DNA of 64,000 bases from Pomacea canaliculata. Lineage: Eukaryota; Mollusca; Gastropoda; Architaenioglossa; Ampullariidae. The stretch spans positions 42,697,091 through 42,761,090 of the forward strand of contig NC_037591.1 in NCBI RefSeq assembly GCF_003073045.1, read 5' to 3'. Made by a program: the position numbers and the translations under genes. Shown here piece after piece: positions 22,416 through 34,715 of this stretch (its first letter is position 1; each line of letters opens with the position of its first letter). The notes under the pieces are model-generated. The model made no database searches and was not told the origin of the DNA. It saw only the letters and a list, made by a program, of their open reading frames with translations.

Positions 22416-23024
22416 GTGGGTTACAGTCGTTTTGCTTGTTTGATGTTTGTTTGTGGCTCTTGTCTTAGGTGGGAAGACAGTATGGGTGAATGTACTTTCT
22501 GTCTGCAATGTCTGTCTCTCTATCAGTCTGTCTGACTTGACAGACTCTTTAACCAATAAAATGACCGCTGGCCAACAAACAGAGAAAAATCCGTTATAGA
22601 AAAATAGAAATAATCAACCAATGAATATCAAATCGTGGGATCACTATACTGCCTCGGCAACTTGTTACACCTGTGGCGACAATGGCAGCAGGTGTGCGCG
22701 CGAGTGTGTGTGTGTGTGTGATGGGGGGGGGGGTCGTGGCTGGCGGATGCTTCTGCTTGGACTGTACTTTGGAGCAAGTACTGATTCATAAAGATTTGCA
22801 TAAGGTTCACATATTAATGGAGCTACACAAACTAGTGTCAACCCTGTATATAAATAACACATATATGTATACTCACAGATTTTAGGAAATATACAAAATA
22901 CACGTAGAGAACATACGACAGATGAATGAACATGGAAAACCACAGTCCCTCCTTCACTCACTTCTATATATATATTGGACTGTTTTATAACACAAGAGGA
23001 GGTCAGATGTAAGCAAACAAGCGT

Positions 23025-23048
23025 GCACACACACACACACAAACACAA

Positions 23049-23079
<31 letters not shown>

Positions 23080-23172
23080 GAACACACAAACACACACACA
23101 AACACTCACACACACAAACACACAAACACACACACAAACACTCACACACACAAACACACAAACACACACACA
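23025..23172. repeat. CA-rich microsatellite with higher-order unit
   Basis: About 150 bp of CA repeat broken by AAAC and CTC. The last part contains two copies of a roughly 36-bp higher-order unit beginning AAACACTCACACACACAAAC. It makes artificial Thr/His and Val/Cys frames. Confidence 0.95.
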
Positions 23173-26100
23173 GGCAGGCAGCAAGCAGCTAACAATAGAA
23201 CCAGCAGCTGTGAGAACAACAAAGATTCGTTTTGTCAGCAGGTAATAAAACCAGTAATAGAAGGTTTAGCTGCCAGGAGGCAACACGAGACAGTTGTGAA
23301 CAACAGTTCACATTGTGTGGGAGAAACAGGATCGCTTTATGACCAATAGTTCGCACTTCTGAGCAGGAACATAAAAAAGTCGCGAGGAGCCTGCTTCCCG
23401 GAGCTCGTGCATCGTGCATGTCTGCGGGTAGACACAGCAGTTCGAGTCCACTGCTTGCAGACAACACTTTCTTTTTGGCTCCCACTTTTATTTCTCTTTC
23501 TTTTTCTTTCTTTGTAGCCACAACTTTAATGATATGTGCGCTTGACTGCTATCAGGTATACTTGGGGTGGCTAGCTGTGTCAAGGGTGGAGGACACGAGC
23601 TAGAGACTGATGTCCCTGAAAGACTGACATATGTAATGTCTTGTTTATGAACATTGTTGTTTGCTTTGTTTACAAAGTGTGAATAAAAATCTCATACCTA
23701 CCAAAGGGATATTTTCGAGTGCTGTGCTGTTCTCGTCAATAATACCTATGGCATTGGTGAAAATAAATTTGAAAAGGTAGGTAGACGGGCAGACTAATGA
23801 AAGGATGGACTGGTGGACAATGGTGAGGCTGTGACAGACGACAGCAATACTCGGCGAACATTAGTTTCAAGTGGATTTGATTTGTGTCATGTGTGTGTAT
23901 ATTTTGTGTGTCCGTGTCGTGTATATAAATATTTTGTGCGCGCGCGAGTATATGTGCATAGTGGGCACATGTCGGTTGTAACACCGGGGTAAAAATACCC
24001 GTAGGCTCAGCTGCGGTAACCCCAACATTGAGGTCAAACACCTCAGGTCATCAGCGTAAACAAACCGGCGACAGGTGGGGTGGTCACGACTGACTGCACT
24101 CAGTACTTACCTAACTACACCGTCCTCGTGACAACCTTTGACACACGCAGTGTCCTCATCCGGGTTTGCCGAGTCCATTGCCTTCTCTTTCCTGCCTGTC
24201 GGCCTCTCCTCCAACAGGTAGACTTCTACAGGGAAGATGAGTAAAAAAACAGGAAATGTCATCAGAACGAATGGGAGCGTTTCTTTCAAAAAACACGATA
24301 GATAAGCCAGGTGTATTTCAAAAACACACAATGCACTGAGCATAGTCGGGTATTATTTCAGGGTATTGTAAGCACAACAACTCCTATCCACACTATTACG
24401 GGTGTGAGGCGGAATGAATGCTCGATGCCAAACCTGAAAAACAAAGACCGCGATAAAACCTAAAAGCTATTAATTGTTGTTTAAAAATTTGAGGTGAAAG
24501 TGGGGGAGGATTGCGAAAACATAAAACTGGACGACAGTGAAGTAGTAGAGAATATAAATATGTTTTAACAAACATTTCTTCGAGTTCCTCTCCTCATCAC
24601 AGTCTTTTGTGTGTGTGATCTTTTTTAAAGACATGAGGGTTGAGGCAAATAAATAATTTTTTCCTGAAAATAAACCTTCCGTTGCAATACGAAAATGAAA
24701 AGATAGTTCTCTAAGCATCTTGTTTTGTATTCAGGGGGAAGGGTGTTTGACCTCACTTTTCTCGGGGCCAGCTTTTTTTTCTTTTTTTTTTTTTTTGGTG
24801 ATGACGATGACGATGACCATCTCTGCCTCCGAGTCCTTTATCATTGTTCGACTCTTTGCTAAGACGGCTACCAATATCACACAGGTGTGTATGCAGGTAG
24901 CCACGTCACATGTCTGTGTGATACTCAGACACAGATACCCAGTTCACACGGCTGGGTGGACTGGTAGAATATTCGCTTACACACTCGGGGTATGGAGGCG
25001 GCGCACCTGCGAATTGGGACCCTAGAGCCTGTAACCACTCGGGTATCCGCCTCACCAACGCGCATCTGCAAATGTTTGACTGTTTCCGGCAGTTGAGGAA
25101 ACTGTGAATCAGGAACTTGAAGTGCAGTGAGACAAACATCAACCTCCGCCTGTGGTAGTGGGCAGCAACTGATGTTATCAACACCTGCATCCGCGTACAT
25201 CACAGAGTGTGTGGGTGTGTGTGTGGGGGTGTGTGTGTGGGTGTGTGGGTAGCTAGGAGACGATAGCAGGCCGTGACTGACAGACAGACTGGCCGTGTGA
25301 CATGTCCATGATGTGTCGTTAACTGCAGACTTCCATCCGTCGCGCGGCAGGCCCTCCATTTCTTTGAGGTGTGTGCACAACACGTGACACACAACTGTCT
25401 CCCCATCCTCTGAGTTGAGGAACATAAAACAACTTTATCCCAGCAACAAATGTTGTAGTCCATAGCTTTGCTCAGCTGCATTTTATAATCACAAGGACAC
25501 CTTTATTTGTGACTTTGTTTTGTGGTCAGTTCGTCTGTGGATCACTGTCTTCTTTTCTCTTTCCTCTTCCATCTTCTCTGTGTGAGTGTGTGTGTACGTG
25601 GGTGCGAGTGAGAGAAAGAGCAATAGAGACAAATGCATACTCTTTGTACCTTGGTATTTTCACTTATTTAATTTTATTTAAAATTCTATTAAATTTCAGG
25701 TGCGATTAAATCATTATCTCATTTCTTTCGCAAATAGCCACTTGATAAATGCAAACTACTTGCTTTCAGTTTGTATTCATTACTCGCAAGCGATGTGAAA
25801 TCTATCTGAAGGGTCACTAAGTACAGTTCTGCCAAGAAAACCAGCGAGTTTGTGATTCTAATTTATTGCCACCATCATCATCACCACCACCACCACCCTA
25901 CTGCACTTTGTGCGGTGCAGCTTTTGGCAATAATAATAAATATTAGTATAAGTTCTGACCACCCGCCAGTGAACCGTGAAAAGCTAGAGACGACCTGTCA
26001 CTCGCATCACTTTAACGGGTGGATGCGACATCTGGCTGCATGAGCAAGAGATGCTGGCTTCACCGTCAAGGTTCATTAGACAAAAGCTGTTGATTCGCAC

Positions 26101-26246
26101 TCACATACCCTCTGGGAGGGGGACATCTGTAGCGCACGTGACGTGAACGTGAAAGGGATGATGCAGATTTTCAATTAACCTTCCAAAGAGAACAGGTGTC
26201 GCACCTACCTGCCGCAGCTGAGAGCCTGGTGCCCTGTGAAGTCTGT

Positions 26247-26317
26247 TGGTTTGTTTGTTTGTTTGTTTGTTTGTTTGTTTCTTTGTTTGTTTCTTTGTTT
26301 CTTTGTTTCTTTGTTTT
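26247..26317. repeat. (GTTT)n / (CTTT)n microsatellite
   Basis: A run of GTTT units passing into GTTTCTTT units, inside the Hox4 intron on the non-coding T-rich side. Confidence 0.95.
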
Positions 26318-27173
26318 CCCCTTGACCCAGTAGGAACATGAACCCCAAGTCCTCTGTTACAACAACCTGAGGGGGTCTTGTGATTCAGCAGAATTATATA
26401 GCTACCCCTGAGGTCGCTTTCTCCGAGTTCCAGGGTAGTTAGGTAGGTAGAACCAGACTCAAGAACCGGACCAACAGGGTAACTGCCGACTATGGTGTGT
26501 GTCTGTTTTGAATTAGAGGGCTAAATTGCTTTTGGTCCGTAGCTGCCCTGAGGCAGACCTACCTCCTACCTCCTACTGCCACCCTCCTCCCCTCTGGGTA
26601 TGAATGAGTTCTGGGTACACGAGGAACAGTCGGCACTGACAACCCTGAGCTTTGCTGGAGGCTTAGGTGTTAGTCCGGGTGGTCAGTGCTCTCGGTACTC
26701 ATGAATTGAACATGTTTGCTCCTGCTCCCAGTCTTACAAACTTCCAAAGTACAAGCAAAAATCACAAAAATCACACAAACTTCTTTTACTTTCACCCGAA
26801 CTATACACAGAATCTTGTTAGACTAAATTATAATACAATCATGGCCTACACCAAAATAATATATAATCATGAGTTAGACTAAATGACATCAAGTTAAGAT
26901 GTTGCACGTCCATAGCGGTAAACAATGTTGACCGCAATGAGTTTAGTAACAACACCAAGTCTGGCTTTTGCTGCACAAATAACTTTCTGTGTTTTATGGG
27001 AGGTGGGTTTTATTATTATTTTCAATTTGCGAGGATATCCGATGGATGGTGACGCTACACTCAGCACGCGCTGTGTTCACGTGCGTTCACTGCACTCGTC
27101 AACTCGCGGACCTGAAGGCAGCAACACCAACAGGTCCCCCCAGGCCCTCCTCCCTGTGAGTCTGCAGCCTGGT

Positions 27174-27208
27174 GTTTATGTCGCGATTGTAATCGCATTT
27201 GCATAAAC
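27174..27208. promoter_or_regulatory. Palindromic element with octamer site in Hox4 intron
   Basis: A near-palindrome: GTTTATG ... GCGATT-GT-AATCGC ... CATAAAC, with arms 7 and 6 bp long and short unequal spacers. It includes ATTTGCAT (27197-27204), the reverse complement of the POU octamer ATGCAAAT, and two TTTATG Cdx/posterior-Hox-like words in inverted orientation. The surrounding 26990-27480 is high complexity and CpG-bearing. A POU/Hox-bound enhancer core is my inference. Confidence 0.4.
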
Positions 27209-28024
27209 GTGAGAGGAGCCCTGCACTGGGGGGTTGAGGTGGGGTGGGATGAGGGGCATGTTCTGGTGCTGGTCGAGTCTGCATCTCGGTAATGTCGCCC
27301 TGTGCTTTGTGGCTGGAGCTGGAGCTGCACCCACCCCGGGGCATCTGCACTGCACGTGCTCATGCATATGCAGCGTATGGAGAATGTCACAGTCGCACGT
27401 GTTGGCGCGAGGTTCACAGAACAACACCTACGTCACACCACCACCGGCACCAGCGACTTCTAGTGCACGGGGGGCAAGACAGTGTGTCCCACCAGCTGAC
27501 AGACACATTCGCCAACAGACAAGTCGCCCAGTAGACGGACAAACCGACAGTTACACAGTCAGAAGATGGCTGATGTGCGTGTGAGTGTGTGTGTTCGTTT
27601 AAGAGAGAGCAAACAATTTAATTAGCTACACGGAGTTGAGGAGGGAAATATCACTTCAGGCAACACAAGGGTTTGTAGAAAAATTGTTGCAAGTTTAAGG
27701 AGGCTTTTAGGAAAGATAGTGAGATTGCAACAGCCTACAGCACAGTGTGATACAGTGGACGTGAGTTGGTGTGTGTATGTGTGTGCGTGTGTGTTGAAGG
27801 AGGTAGAGGGTCGCCCCCTGGCAAGCCACTGTATTGACAGTTGGTAACAACAGTTTTAATAAAATGGACTAAGACAAGGTGACCAAGAAATACCACCGTC
27901 CCTTACACCCCAAAGAAAGTATATTCGGGTTTCTGGATCCGATTCGTTTCTAGCGTTAATTTTTCTAATTATAATCAAAGTCCATGACTTATCTTAATAA
28001 ACAGTGACCACTTCAGTTGTTCTC

Positions 28025-28111
28025 TTCCTTGTAAATTCACGTAGAGCTCGTTGTATGTCCTCTTCCCATCTCCGGGACGTTTATTATCAATAAACTCGTG
28101 TTTACAAGGTA
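28025..28111. other. Structured inverted repeat with mir-10-like arms
   Basis: The ends of this 87-bp segment are complementary: CCTTGTAAA...CACG near the left edge pairs with CGTG TTTACAAGG at the right, 13 pairs with a 2-nt bulge. Between them are a perfect 7-bp hairpin GTTTATT-ATC-AATAAAC and a weaker GTCC/GGAC hairpin. The right arm (28092-28111) matches the mir-10 3' arm at 17 of 20 bases. Read on the minus strand, TACCTTGTAAACACGAG matches mature miR-10 at 16 of 22 over the full length, with one seed mismatch. The loop is long and branched, so a working pre-miRNA is doubtful. It may be a decayed relative or a coincidence. Confidence 0.25.
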
Positions 28112-28139
28112 CTCTCAATCCATCAGACTGTGGATTACC

Positions 28140-28205
28140 GCCAGGGGGCGACACAATGTCTCCTAGCTGGAGTCGAACCCTGTCCGACCGACCGCCGCAC
28201 ACGTG
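28140..28205 (-). mobile_element. tRNA-like B box, possible SINE fragment
   Basis: On the minus strand GGTTCGACTCC (28169-28179) is an exact match to the Pol III B-box consensus GGTTCGANTCC. A convincing A box at the right distance is not evident, and the neighbouring GCCCCCTGGCGG stretch is not tRNA sequence. An old SINE fragment is one explanation. Confidence 0.3.
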
Positions 28206-31200
28206 TACAGGTGTTTACAGACTTGCACTGGGTGACTAGTCAGGTGCAATCTTCACATTTTTTGATGCTCACCTGTCAGGCAAAATTCGTCAAAACTGAC
28301 TGACAGTCTTTTTTCACCTGGCACTCGTTCGTAGATTAGGGTGAACAGGAGGTGGTACTCAATAATAAAAAGTCGAATAATTCTTTGTAAGGTCCTTCTG
28401 TGGTGTCACCTTGTGTGCATAAGTATGCATAACAGGTGTGTTACGGGTCAGGTAAAAACCCAGTGTAATATTGTAGTGGAGATATGACAGACACGACAAC
28501 CGTATGCTAATCATTCTGTGATCAGTGCGCATGTCAGAGCTTCTGACAGCAAGAATGTCGGACTGTTCATCGTTTTTACACCTCACTATCCCTCCAGCCA
28601 GACACATCCTGTCTGTGACCTGGTGACACAGTTAACAGTCTCATTAAGTCCAGTCATTGTCTCATTAACCTCCTTCCCCGTAGCCTGCATCATGCGCCGT
28701 GTTTTATTTAAACACCAAGAACAGAGGAGAGGAGTGAGATGATGTCAGGTTTATTGGGATCCTATGCTGTAGGATAAAAAATCGCGGCTTTATCGTTGTA
28801 AATATAGAATATTTACCAGGAGAAAAATAGAGAATATGCATCCGTGTATTTCCTTTATTTTCCTCAAACAGCATCCCTAACGACCTCCGAAAAAAAAAAC
28901 AAAAAAACTGATGACTAATAGAGAGCAACGAGTGAAGTGGTGCAGCCAGATGTACACCCTGGTTGTAGGTTACGTGTCCAACAAGTGAGTCCCAGGTTAC
29001 CCCACAAACATCATTTCTCACCACAGGGGCGCAGGTTTCCAGGTGTGAGATGGGGAATCAGCCATGCAGAGTGCTAAAGAGGCGCATCCTTTGATGTGCT
29101 AGCGAGAAGGTGCAAAACACTATCCCCCCCAGAAGATATGGGGGAGATGCAGGTGGACCGAGCAAAGGGCAGGGAAAACGGTAATTTTATGAGGGGACTT
29201 GACCTGGTGACCCGGTGCAAACAGCAGCAAGACAAAGAGAACACCATCCTCTCAGCACCCACTCACCTGACAACAACTGCGACACAACACACACCGCCTG
29301 TCACCCCACACTGATGGCCTGCGGGCATGCATGGCTTCTTCTTTTTTGTTTTTTCTTTCTTTGAACACTGGCATGGAACCTGGAGATGTTCTTTGTATTG
29401 TTTATAGAATGTAGAGAAGTTTGTAAACAAAATGTGGTTGAGGTCGCTGCCGCATGTTTGTCACACAGTGAGTGATGCCGACATTTTCCTGGCGATAGTC
29501 ATCCGTTGATACATCCAGCGATCTTTTTCTCCATAATGTGTGATACTAGGCATATCATAGATATTTCATCATACTGACATTTTGAAAAATCAGTGCAATT
29601 ATTGACACATTTATTTATTTTTTCTAGATTTCATTCTTCGTTCTCTCTCTCTTTTTCGTTTCTTTAATCCATTTCATCATTTCATTTTACACTCCCTATG
29701 TACAATACTTGTCATCATTCTCACATTATTTTTGTTGGAGAAGGGGATGCTAGGGAATATCAAAATGTAGTTTTATCTGCTTTTACACGAGCTGCTGGAG
29801 GATGAGTAGTGTTCATGCTACAAGCTCAGCCTCCAGCAACTCTGTCCATTACTTTGTCTTAATCTGAAACCGTTGGCCAGCAGAATGTAGTCCTGCATGT
29901 GCGCAAGAATACAAGAATATGTTGCTGAGCTCCTGTACAGGATCACTGAGAAGGTTGGAGATGGGGAGGTGAGGTAAGGACTGGGTGGGGACCAACACAA
30001 GGCTTGTTATTGTGGGTCACGTGTGCCGAGGTTTGGTGGAGAGGATGGGGGAGGGGCTGTAGGTTGGGGGCTGGGGTAGGGAGGGCGGGCTGTCAGGTTG
30101 AGTCTTAAAGGTGTCATGAGTAATTTGGTGCCTGTCTTCATGGCGAGCTACATCCTCGCCTGACTTCTCACTTATTATGCAGGATGCAGGAGAGACAGAC
30201 CTGCCGCCAAGCAATGGGTGTCAACATCCGCGCTCTTCCTCATTCAAAATGACATGGGCAACGACTGAAAATAAACTGGTAGTCAGGGCTAGGGCTATGT
30301 GTAGCTATTCACAAACATACAGTAAGATGCTTCAACTGGGTGTGAATCATTAGATCATTAGACATGACTAGTATTTTGTCTCTACAGTTTTATTGATAGA
30401 AATAATATCTTTGCATCGAGAATTCTCTGCGTTCTACGTCTTTCTCCTTCTCTTAGTTTGTTTGATTATATGAGTGTATATGTGTGTATTTGTGAATATT
30501 TGTCTGTATATATATATATAGTTTGCGTTCGTATGTGTATTCCTTATGCATTTAAAATTATCAAAATCATGCAAAGAAATAATGAAGTTGTCGAAAAGAA
30601 ACAATCCCAAACTAGTCACCACTACGTTTTCCAAATCCAGACATAGCCTAGACACAATGACTAGACACAATGACTAGACACAACAAAACCACGTAAAAAC
30701 AACAGACAGGAGGAAATACACACTAACACACGACAATCACTAGTGGCATGGAATTGTTATTCTAAAGTCTGCGTTAAGGCTGCTGCAACAATCTGTTTCC
30801 AATCATTTGAATGAATAAACCCTCGATGAATAACTCGAGAAACATCGCGGTCAACTGAAAGGTCAAGCTCGTGACGTCACGTTTGTACACAGATGCACGT
30901 AATTAACATAAGCTTCAGTCCCCACCCACCCCCACCAACCAGCTGGGTGTCCAGGTGGATTTCACATCAGTTTGTTGAAGTATTTTGGAAAAAAAATATT
31001 ATTGTCTTTCTAGCATTCTGGCTTAGGTTTGTCGGCCCACCGCGCAAAATAAATAAACAACAACAACAACAACAAAAACAAAAAAACCCAGATGGTCTGC
31101 ATTAAACTATGTAATTAGACATTGAAAATAAACCTGCTAATTACTGTCTCAGTATATTGTGGGAATTACCATCTCTCCTGACACTTTTATTTGGTTCAAG

Positions 31201-31483
31201 TCGACTCGAAATCCAAGTGTAAATAAATGATAACTGCTCTCTGCTTAAACATATCTGTACTACTACTACCACAACGACCACCACTACTACTACTATTATT
31301 ATACACTGTGCCGATAGATTTAGTACTAACAATAATATTATAGATGCATATATGTGCCTATAAATAAAGTGCTAACAATAATATTTTACTTACAGGCACA
31401 GATGCGCTAATATATAGAGTTTGTTCTAAAACTAAAATATCTACATTTGTTTGTAACAAGGGCAGTTGTCTATCGTGTTTAGA

Positions 31484-31758
31484 TATGTGTGTGTGTGTGA
31501 ATGTTTCTGTGTGTGTAAATATATATATAAGAGAGAGAGAGACTGTATGTGTATGTGAGATTGTGTGCATGTGTGAGAGCGTGTGGAAATGTTGTGTGTG
31601 TGTGTGTGCGCTTGTAGGTTATGGTTATGTCATGAGTGTGATAGCATGTGTACATGTGTGTGATGAGTGTGACAGCATGTGTACATGTGTGTGTGTGTGT
31701 GCGTGTGTCTGTGTGGTGTGTGTATGTGTGAGTGTGACAGCATGTGTGTGTGTGTGAT
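31484..31758. repeat. GT-rich array upstream of Hox4 exon 2
   Basis: About 275 bp dominated by GT dinucleotides, including a repeated block GTGTGACAGCATGTGTACAT. It ends about 123 bp before the homeobox exon acceptor. Confidence 0.93.
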
Positions 31759-31881
31759 CGCCCGATAAGAGCCGTCCTGCTCCACATCAGCCTTGCCTCA
31801 CACCATCGTGGTTTTCATCAGCGTTGTCCCTTGTCGTTACTCACGTTGTCCTGACATTAACCAAACGACGGTTTGTTGCAG

Positions 31882-32171
31882 GCAACAGCTCCTGCATGAG
31901 CGACTGCAAGCGGAACAGGACGGCCTACACTCGCTTCCAGATCCTGGAACTGGAGAAGGAGTTTCATTTCAACCGCTACCTCACTCGCAGACGTCGCATC
32001 GAGATAGCGCATGCGCTGTGCTTGACAGAGCGCCAGATAAAGATCTGGTTCCAGAACCGCCGAATGAAGTGGAAAAAAGAGCACAAGTTGCCCAACACCA
32101 AGACTAGAATGGTGGATGGGGGCCTGGATCTGGGCCCCGACCTCACTAGCGCCGACTTAGCGGGATTGTAA
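31882..32171 (+). CDS. Hox4: Hox4 exon 2 (homeodomain and C-terminus)
   Basis: This exon completes codon 288 and encodes residues 289-383. The 60-residue homeodomain is residues 296-355, from [10 protein letters not shown] through helix 2 [17 protein letters not shown] to recognition helix [19 protein letters not shown]-contacting residues I47, Q50, N51 and M54 are all present. Directly after it KLPNTKTR is the group-4 signature; Hox5 proteins differ here. Only 13 residues separate YPWM from the homeodomain. The N-terminal flank GNSSCMSDC is unusual for Hox4, having two extra Cys, one of which is homeodomain position 1. The C-terminus is short (28 residues, Asp/Leu/Gly-rich) and ends at TAA 32169-32171. 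The acceptor TTGCAG|GC restores the phase-1 frame exactly. Confidence 0.98.
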
Positions 32172-33742
32172 GAACTTTTTTCTTGGAGGAGGATGCTGGA
32201 TGAGATGCGACTCGCTGACGTCAGAGGAGTTCCTGCGTCTGTTTGTGGTCACAAGGCAGAGAGAAGCGCCATGGCCGATAACATCAGATCAAACGAATAT
32301 TTCTCTCTCTCCCTCCCGTCTGCCACTTTACTTTATAATCGACTGTGCGCAGTGTGTCGATGATAAGCGAGACAAAAACACTGAGCGATGTTGTAACGAC
32401 ACGTGGCAAGCGGCGAACGACGCCGGAGATTGCAGCTGCTCTGATTGGCTGATAATCACTGTTGTCATGGTGATCTCGCCAGCAGGTGAAGGAATTACAG
32501 GACAGTGGACTGATTATTCGCGATTAGCAAAGTGCAGGCAGAAATATTTGTCTTATTTTGAGAAGAGCATAATACACTCTACGTTTTGTTTACGAGGGCA
32601 CAAGGGAGTTAATTGCATTTTCACATCATTCTGGACTATTGTATACACAACATCACAACATCACAACATCACAACACCATGCTGCAGACAGACATTGCTT
32701 ATCTAACATATATCTCAGCAGAGCGACAACCGTGAGTCAGTAGATACAGACTGATGTCTACACACGGAGTGTGAAGTGGAACATTTGCAAGATGTCAATA
32801 AGTAAATCAAATACATGGACTGGAAGTTGGACTGGAGGTTCTGACCGCTCAGGAGTCAATGATGGAGGGGAGGAGGCCGGGGAGGGAAGTTTGGGAGATG
32901 GTGTGTAGGCTTGCGTCTACAAGAAATCTGAAAAAGTTCCAAACTCCTGCAATCTAACTCTGACTAGATAACATTATTTATTTCTTCAAAATGACCGCAA
33001 CAGTGTGCTCCAACTTTAAACTCCACAAAACTTTCATTCTGCCATCGTAGAGTAACTGCCATCAGAAAACAAACTTCCGTTCGCTCATCATTGGCAATGT
33101 TCAGTATTAGAGACTCAAGGCATGTGAGTCAGGAGGAGTTCCTGGGAGTGTTTCTCGTCACTCTGTCGGGATCTTCGCAGACTACTGCGACTCTCTTCGA
33201 TGACAATTCTTTAAAAAAAATGTGAACCCAATAGTCGTTTTGTAACTTTATATCATCGCAAGCATAATTATTTTCACCATAGTGTTCTATGTATCATGTC
33301 TGAAGTCCCGAGTGGAAAGAGCCAGAGACACCTGATGCTTGTGGGCGATGGGTGGCGATGATCGGGATGGCGATGGTAAGGAGACACACTCAAGAATTTC
33401 ATGGAAATGTGAAGAGACATATTCCGGGTGCTTGAGAACAGTATTCCTCATATCATCCTTACACAAACTATCCAGGTGGAGAAGATCTACCCACCTGGTG
33501 CTGGATGTATGGGCCGGTGTGTGGAGGATGGTTGTGTGGATGCTGATGTGTGAAAAGTCTGGAGTCAAGTGTGTTGGAGCACGAAAGCTACGGCTGCTCC
33601 ACGAGTTGTATGAAGACAACATAGATGATAGTAAACAGTAAACATTCTAAGTTTGGAAAATGTGAACGATATTCGTCGTCCTTAACGGTCTACCACCGTT
33701 CACACGGAACCCAATGAAATGTTTAAGTATCTGTGTTCTTTG

Positions 33743-33815
33743 TCCTCCTCCTCCTCCTCTCCTCCTCTCTCCTCCTCCTCCTCCTAATCATCATCATCAT
33801 CATCATCATCTTCAT
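33743..33815. repeat. (CTC)n then (ATC)n microsatellite
   Basis: CTC units interrupted by CT, passing into eight ATC-type units. Confidence 0.95.
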
Positions 33816-34185
33816 TTGTTGAGACTGAACGTTTGAGCACCTTAGATAGGTGGCTCCACAAGCTCATGTCCTGAACTGAGGCACGTGAGGTGGCAGAAAG
33901 GCATTGTGGGACGACTGAATGATGAAAGAGAGGCTGAGTATTTTGTGTTTCAAAAGTACTATGTGCTTCTATGTGTTGTAATTTATACCTCCAGCTTTCA
34001 CCTCAGTCCATCTTGTCGCTCCATTCTGTAAGCCCCGGTAGTGTGTTGTCTTGTAACCACTCCACACAATATGATTACCAACATTAGTTGTTATTACAGA
34101 CTGTCTGTGGTAGGCAGCCATTGCATTCCTCCTCAAGTTTGCAGCCAGACGCTGCCCTCGCGACTCGGGTCGAGCATAAGACTGA

Positions 34186-34186
<1 letters not shown>

Positions 34187-34219
<33 letters not shown>
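34187..34219. repeat. (CAGA)n microsatellite
   Basis: About eight tandem CAGA units. Confidence 0.95.
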
Positions 34220-34715
34220 GTCTGTTCTGATGTTGCGACTTCTTTCTTCCAGTTTGATAGAAGAGGTCAACTGCTCTGCTTCTGTCAGCCAACTTCCTGA
34301 CGATGTTCTGCTCAACAGTTTGTTTGAAATCAGGAATCCTTATTTCAGTTTCATTATTATCTAAGAATATTTTTATTTAACTGGCACGCGCGTGCGCGCG
34401 CGTACACACAACCACACATTATGTTTGTACACAACAACATTGTGTTTGCAGTGCATGTGTTTGTGTAAGAAAGTGTGATCGTGATTTCAGTGCCAGCACA
34501 GGTGTAAGTGTGTAGGTGTGTCCGAGTGCTGTGGGTCAGGAAATGCTGGTGGTGTGTGTGATGGAAAGAGTGAGAAAGAAAGAGCGAGTGACAGAAGGCG
34601 TGCACGCTTGTTTGAGAACAAGGAGAAGAAAGAATACTGTGGCTTTAAATTTATTGGTTGTCTTTGTGACGGAGGAATTGCGTTCCGCGGCAAGTTGACT
34701 TTAAAGTGTAATAAA

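Larger units (their letters stand above)
22416..31881 (+). other. Hox4 intron (9,466 bp)
   Basis: A single intron between hexapeptide and homeodomain, the usual Hox position. Donor GTGGGT at 22416 and acceptor TTTGTTGCAG ending at 31881 keep phase 1. Content: a CA array (23025-23172), a T-rich stretch near 24770, a GT/G array (25201-25248), a (GTTT)n tract (26247-26317), a high-complexity candidate regulatory area (26990-27480), a structured element (28025-28111), trinucleotide repeats (31051-31068 CAA; 31258-31300 CTA/CCA) and a GT array just before exon 2. I see no other coding gene in it. Confidence 0.9.
32172..34715 (+). other. Hox4 3' flank, probable 3' UTR
   Basis: No gene is evident. 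The first canonical AATAAA I see after the Hox4 stop is at 34710-34715, so the 3' UTR could be as long as 2.5 kb unless a variant signal is used. The 168-codon frame at 32200-32706 is in a different phase and shows no motif. Simple repeats: an ACATCACA triplet near 32650, (CTC)n/(ATC)n at 33743-33815 and (CAGA)n at 34187-34219. I saw no match to the miR-10 seed complement ACAGGGT in this stretch. Confidence 0.4.

Noticed and set aside
22665-23349. Cys/Val and Thr/His ORFs in the Hox4 intron
   Set aside because: Translation of the CA microsatellite.
32200-32706. 168-codon ORF just after the Hox4 stop codon
   Set aside because: It is in a different frame from Hox4, has no motif, and one or two frames of this length are expected by chance in six frames of 64 kb.
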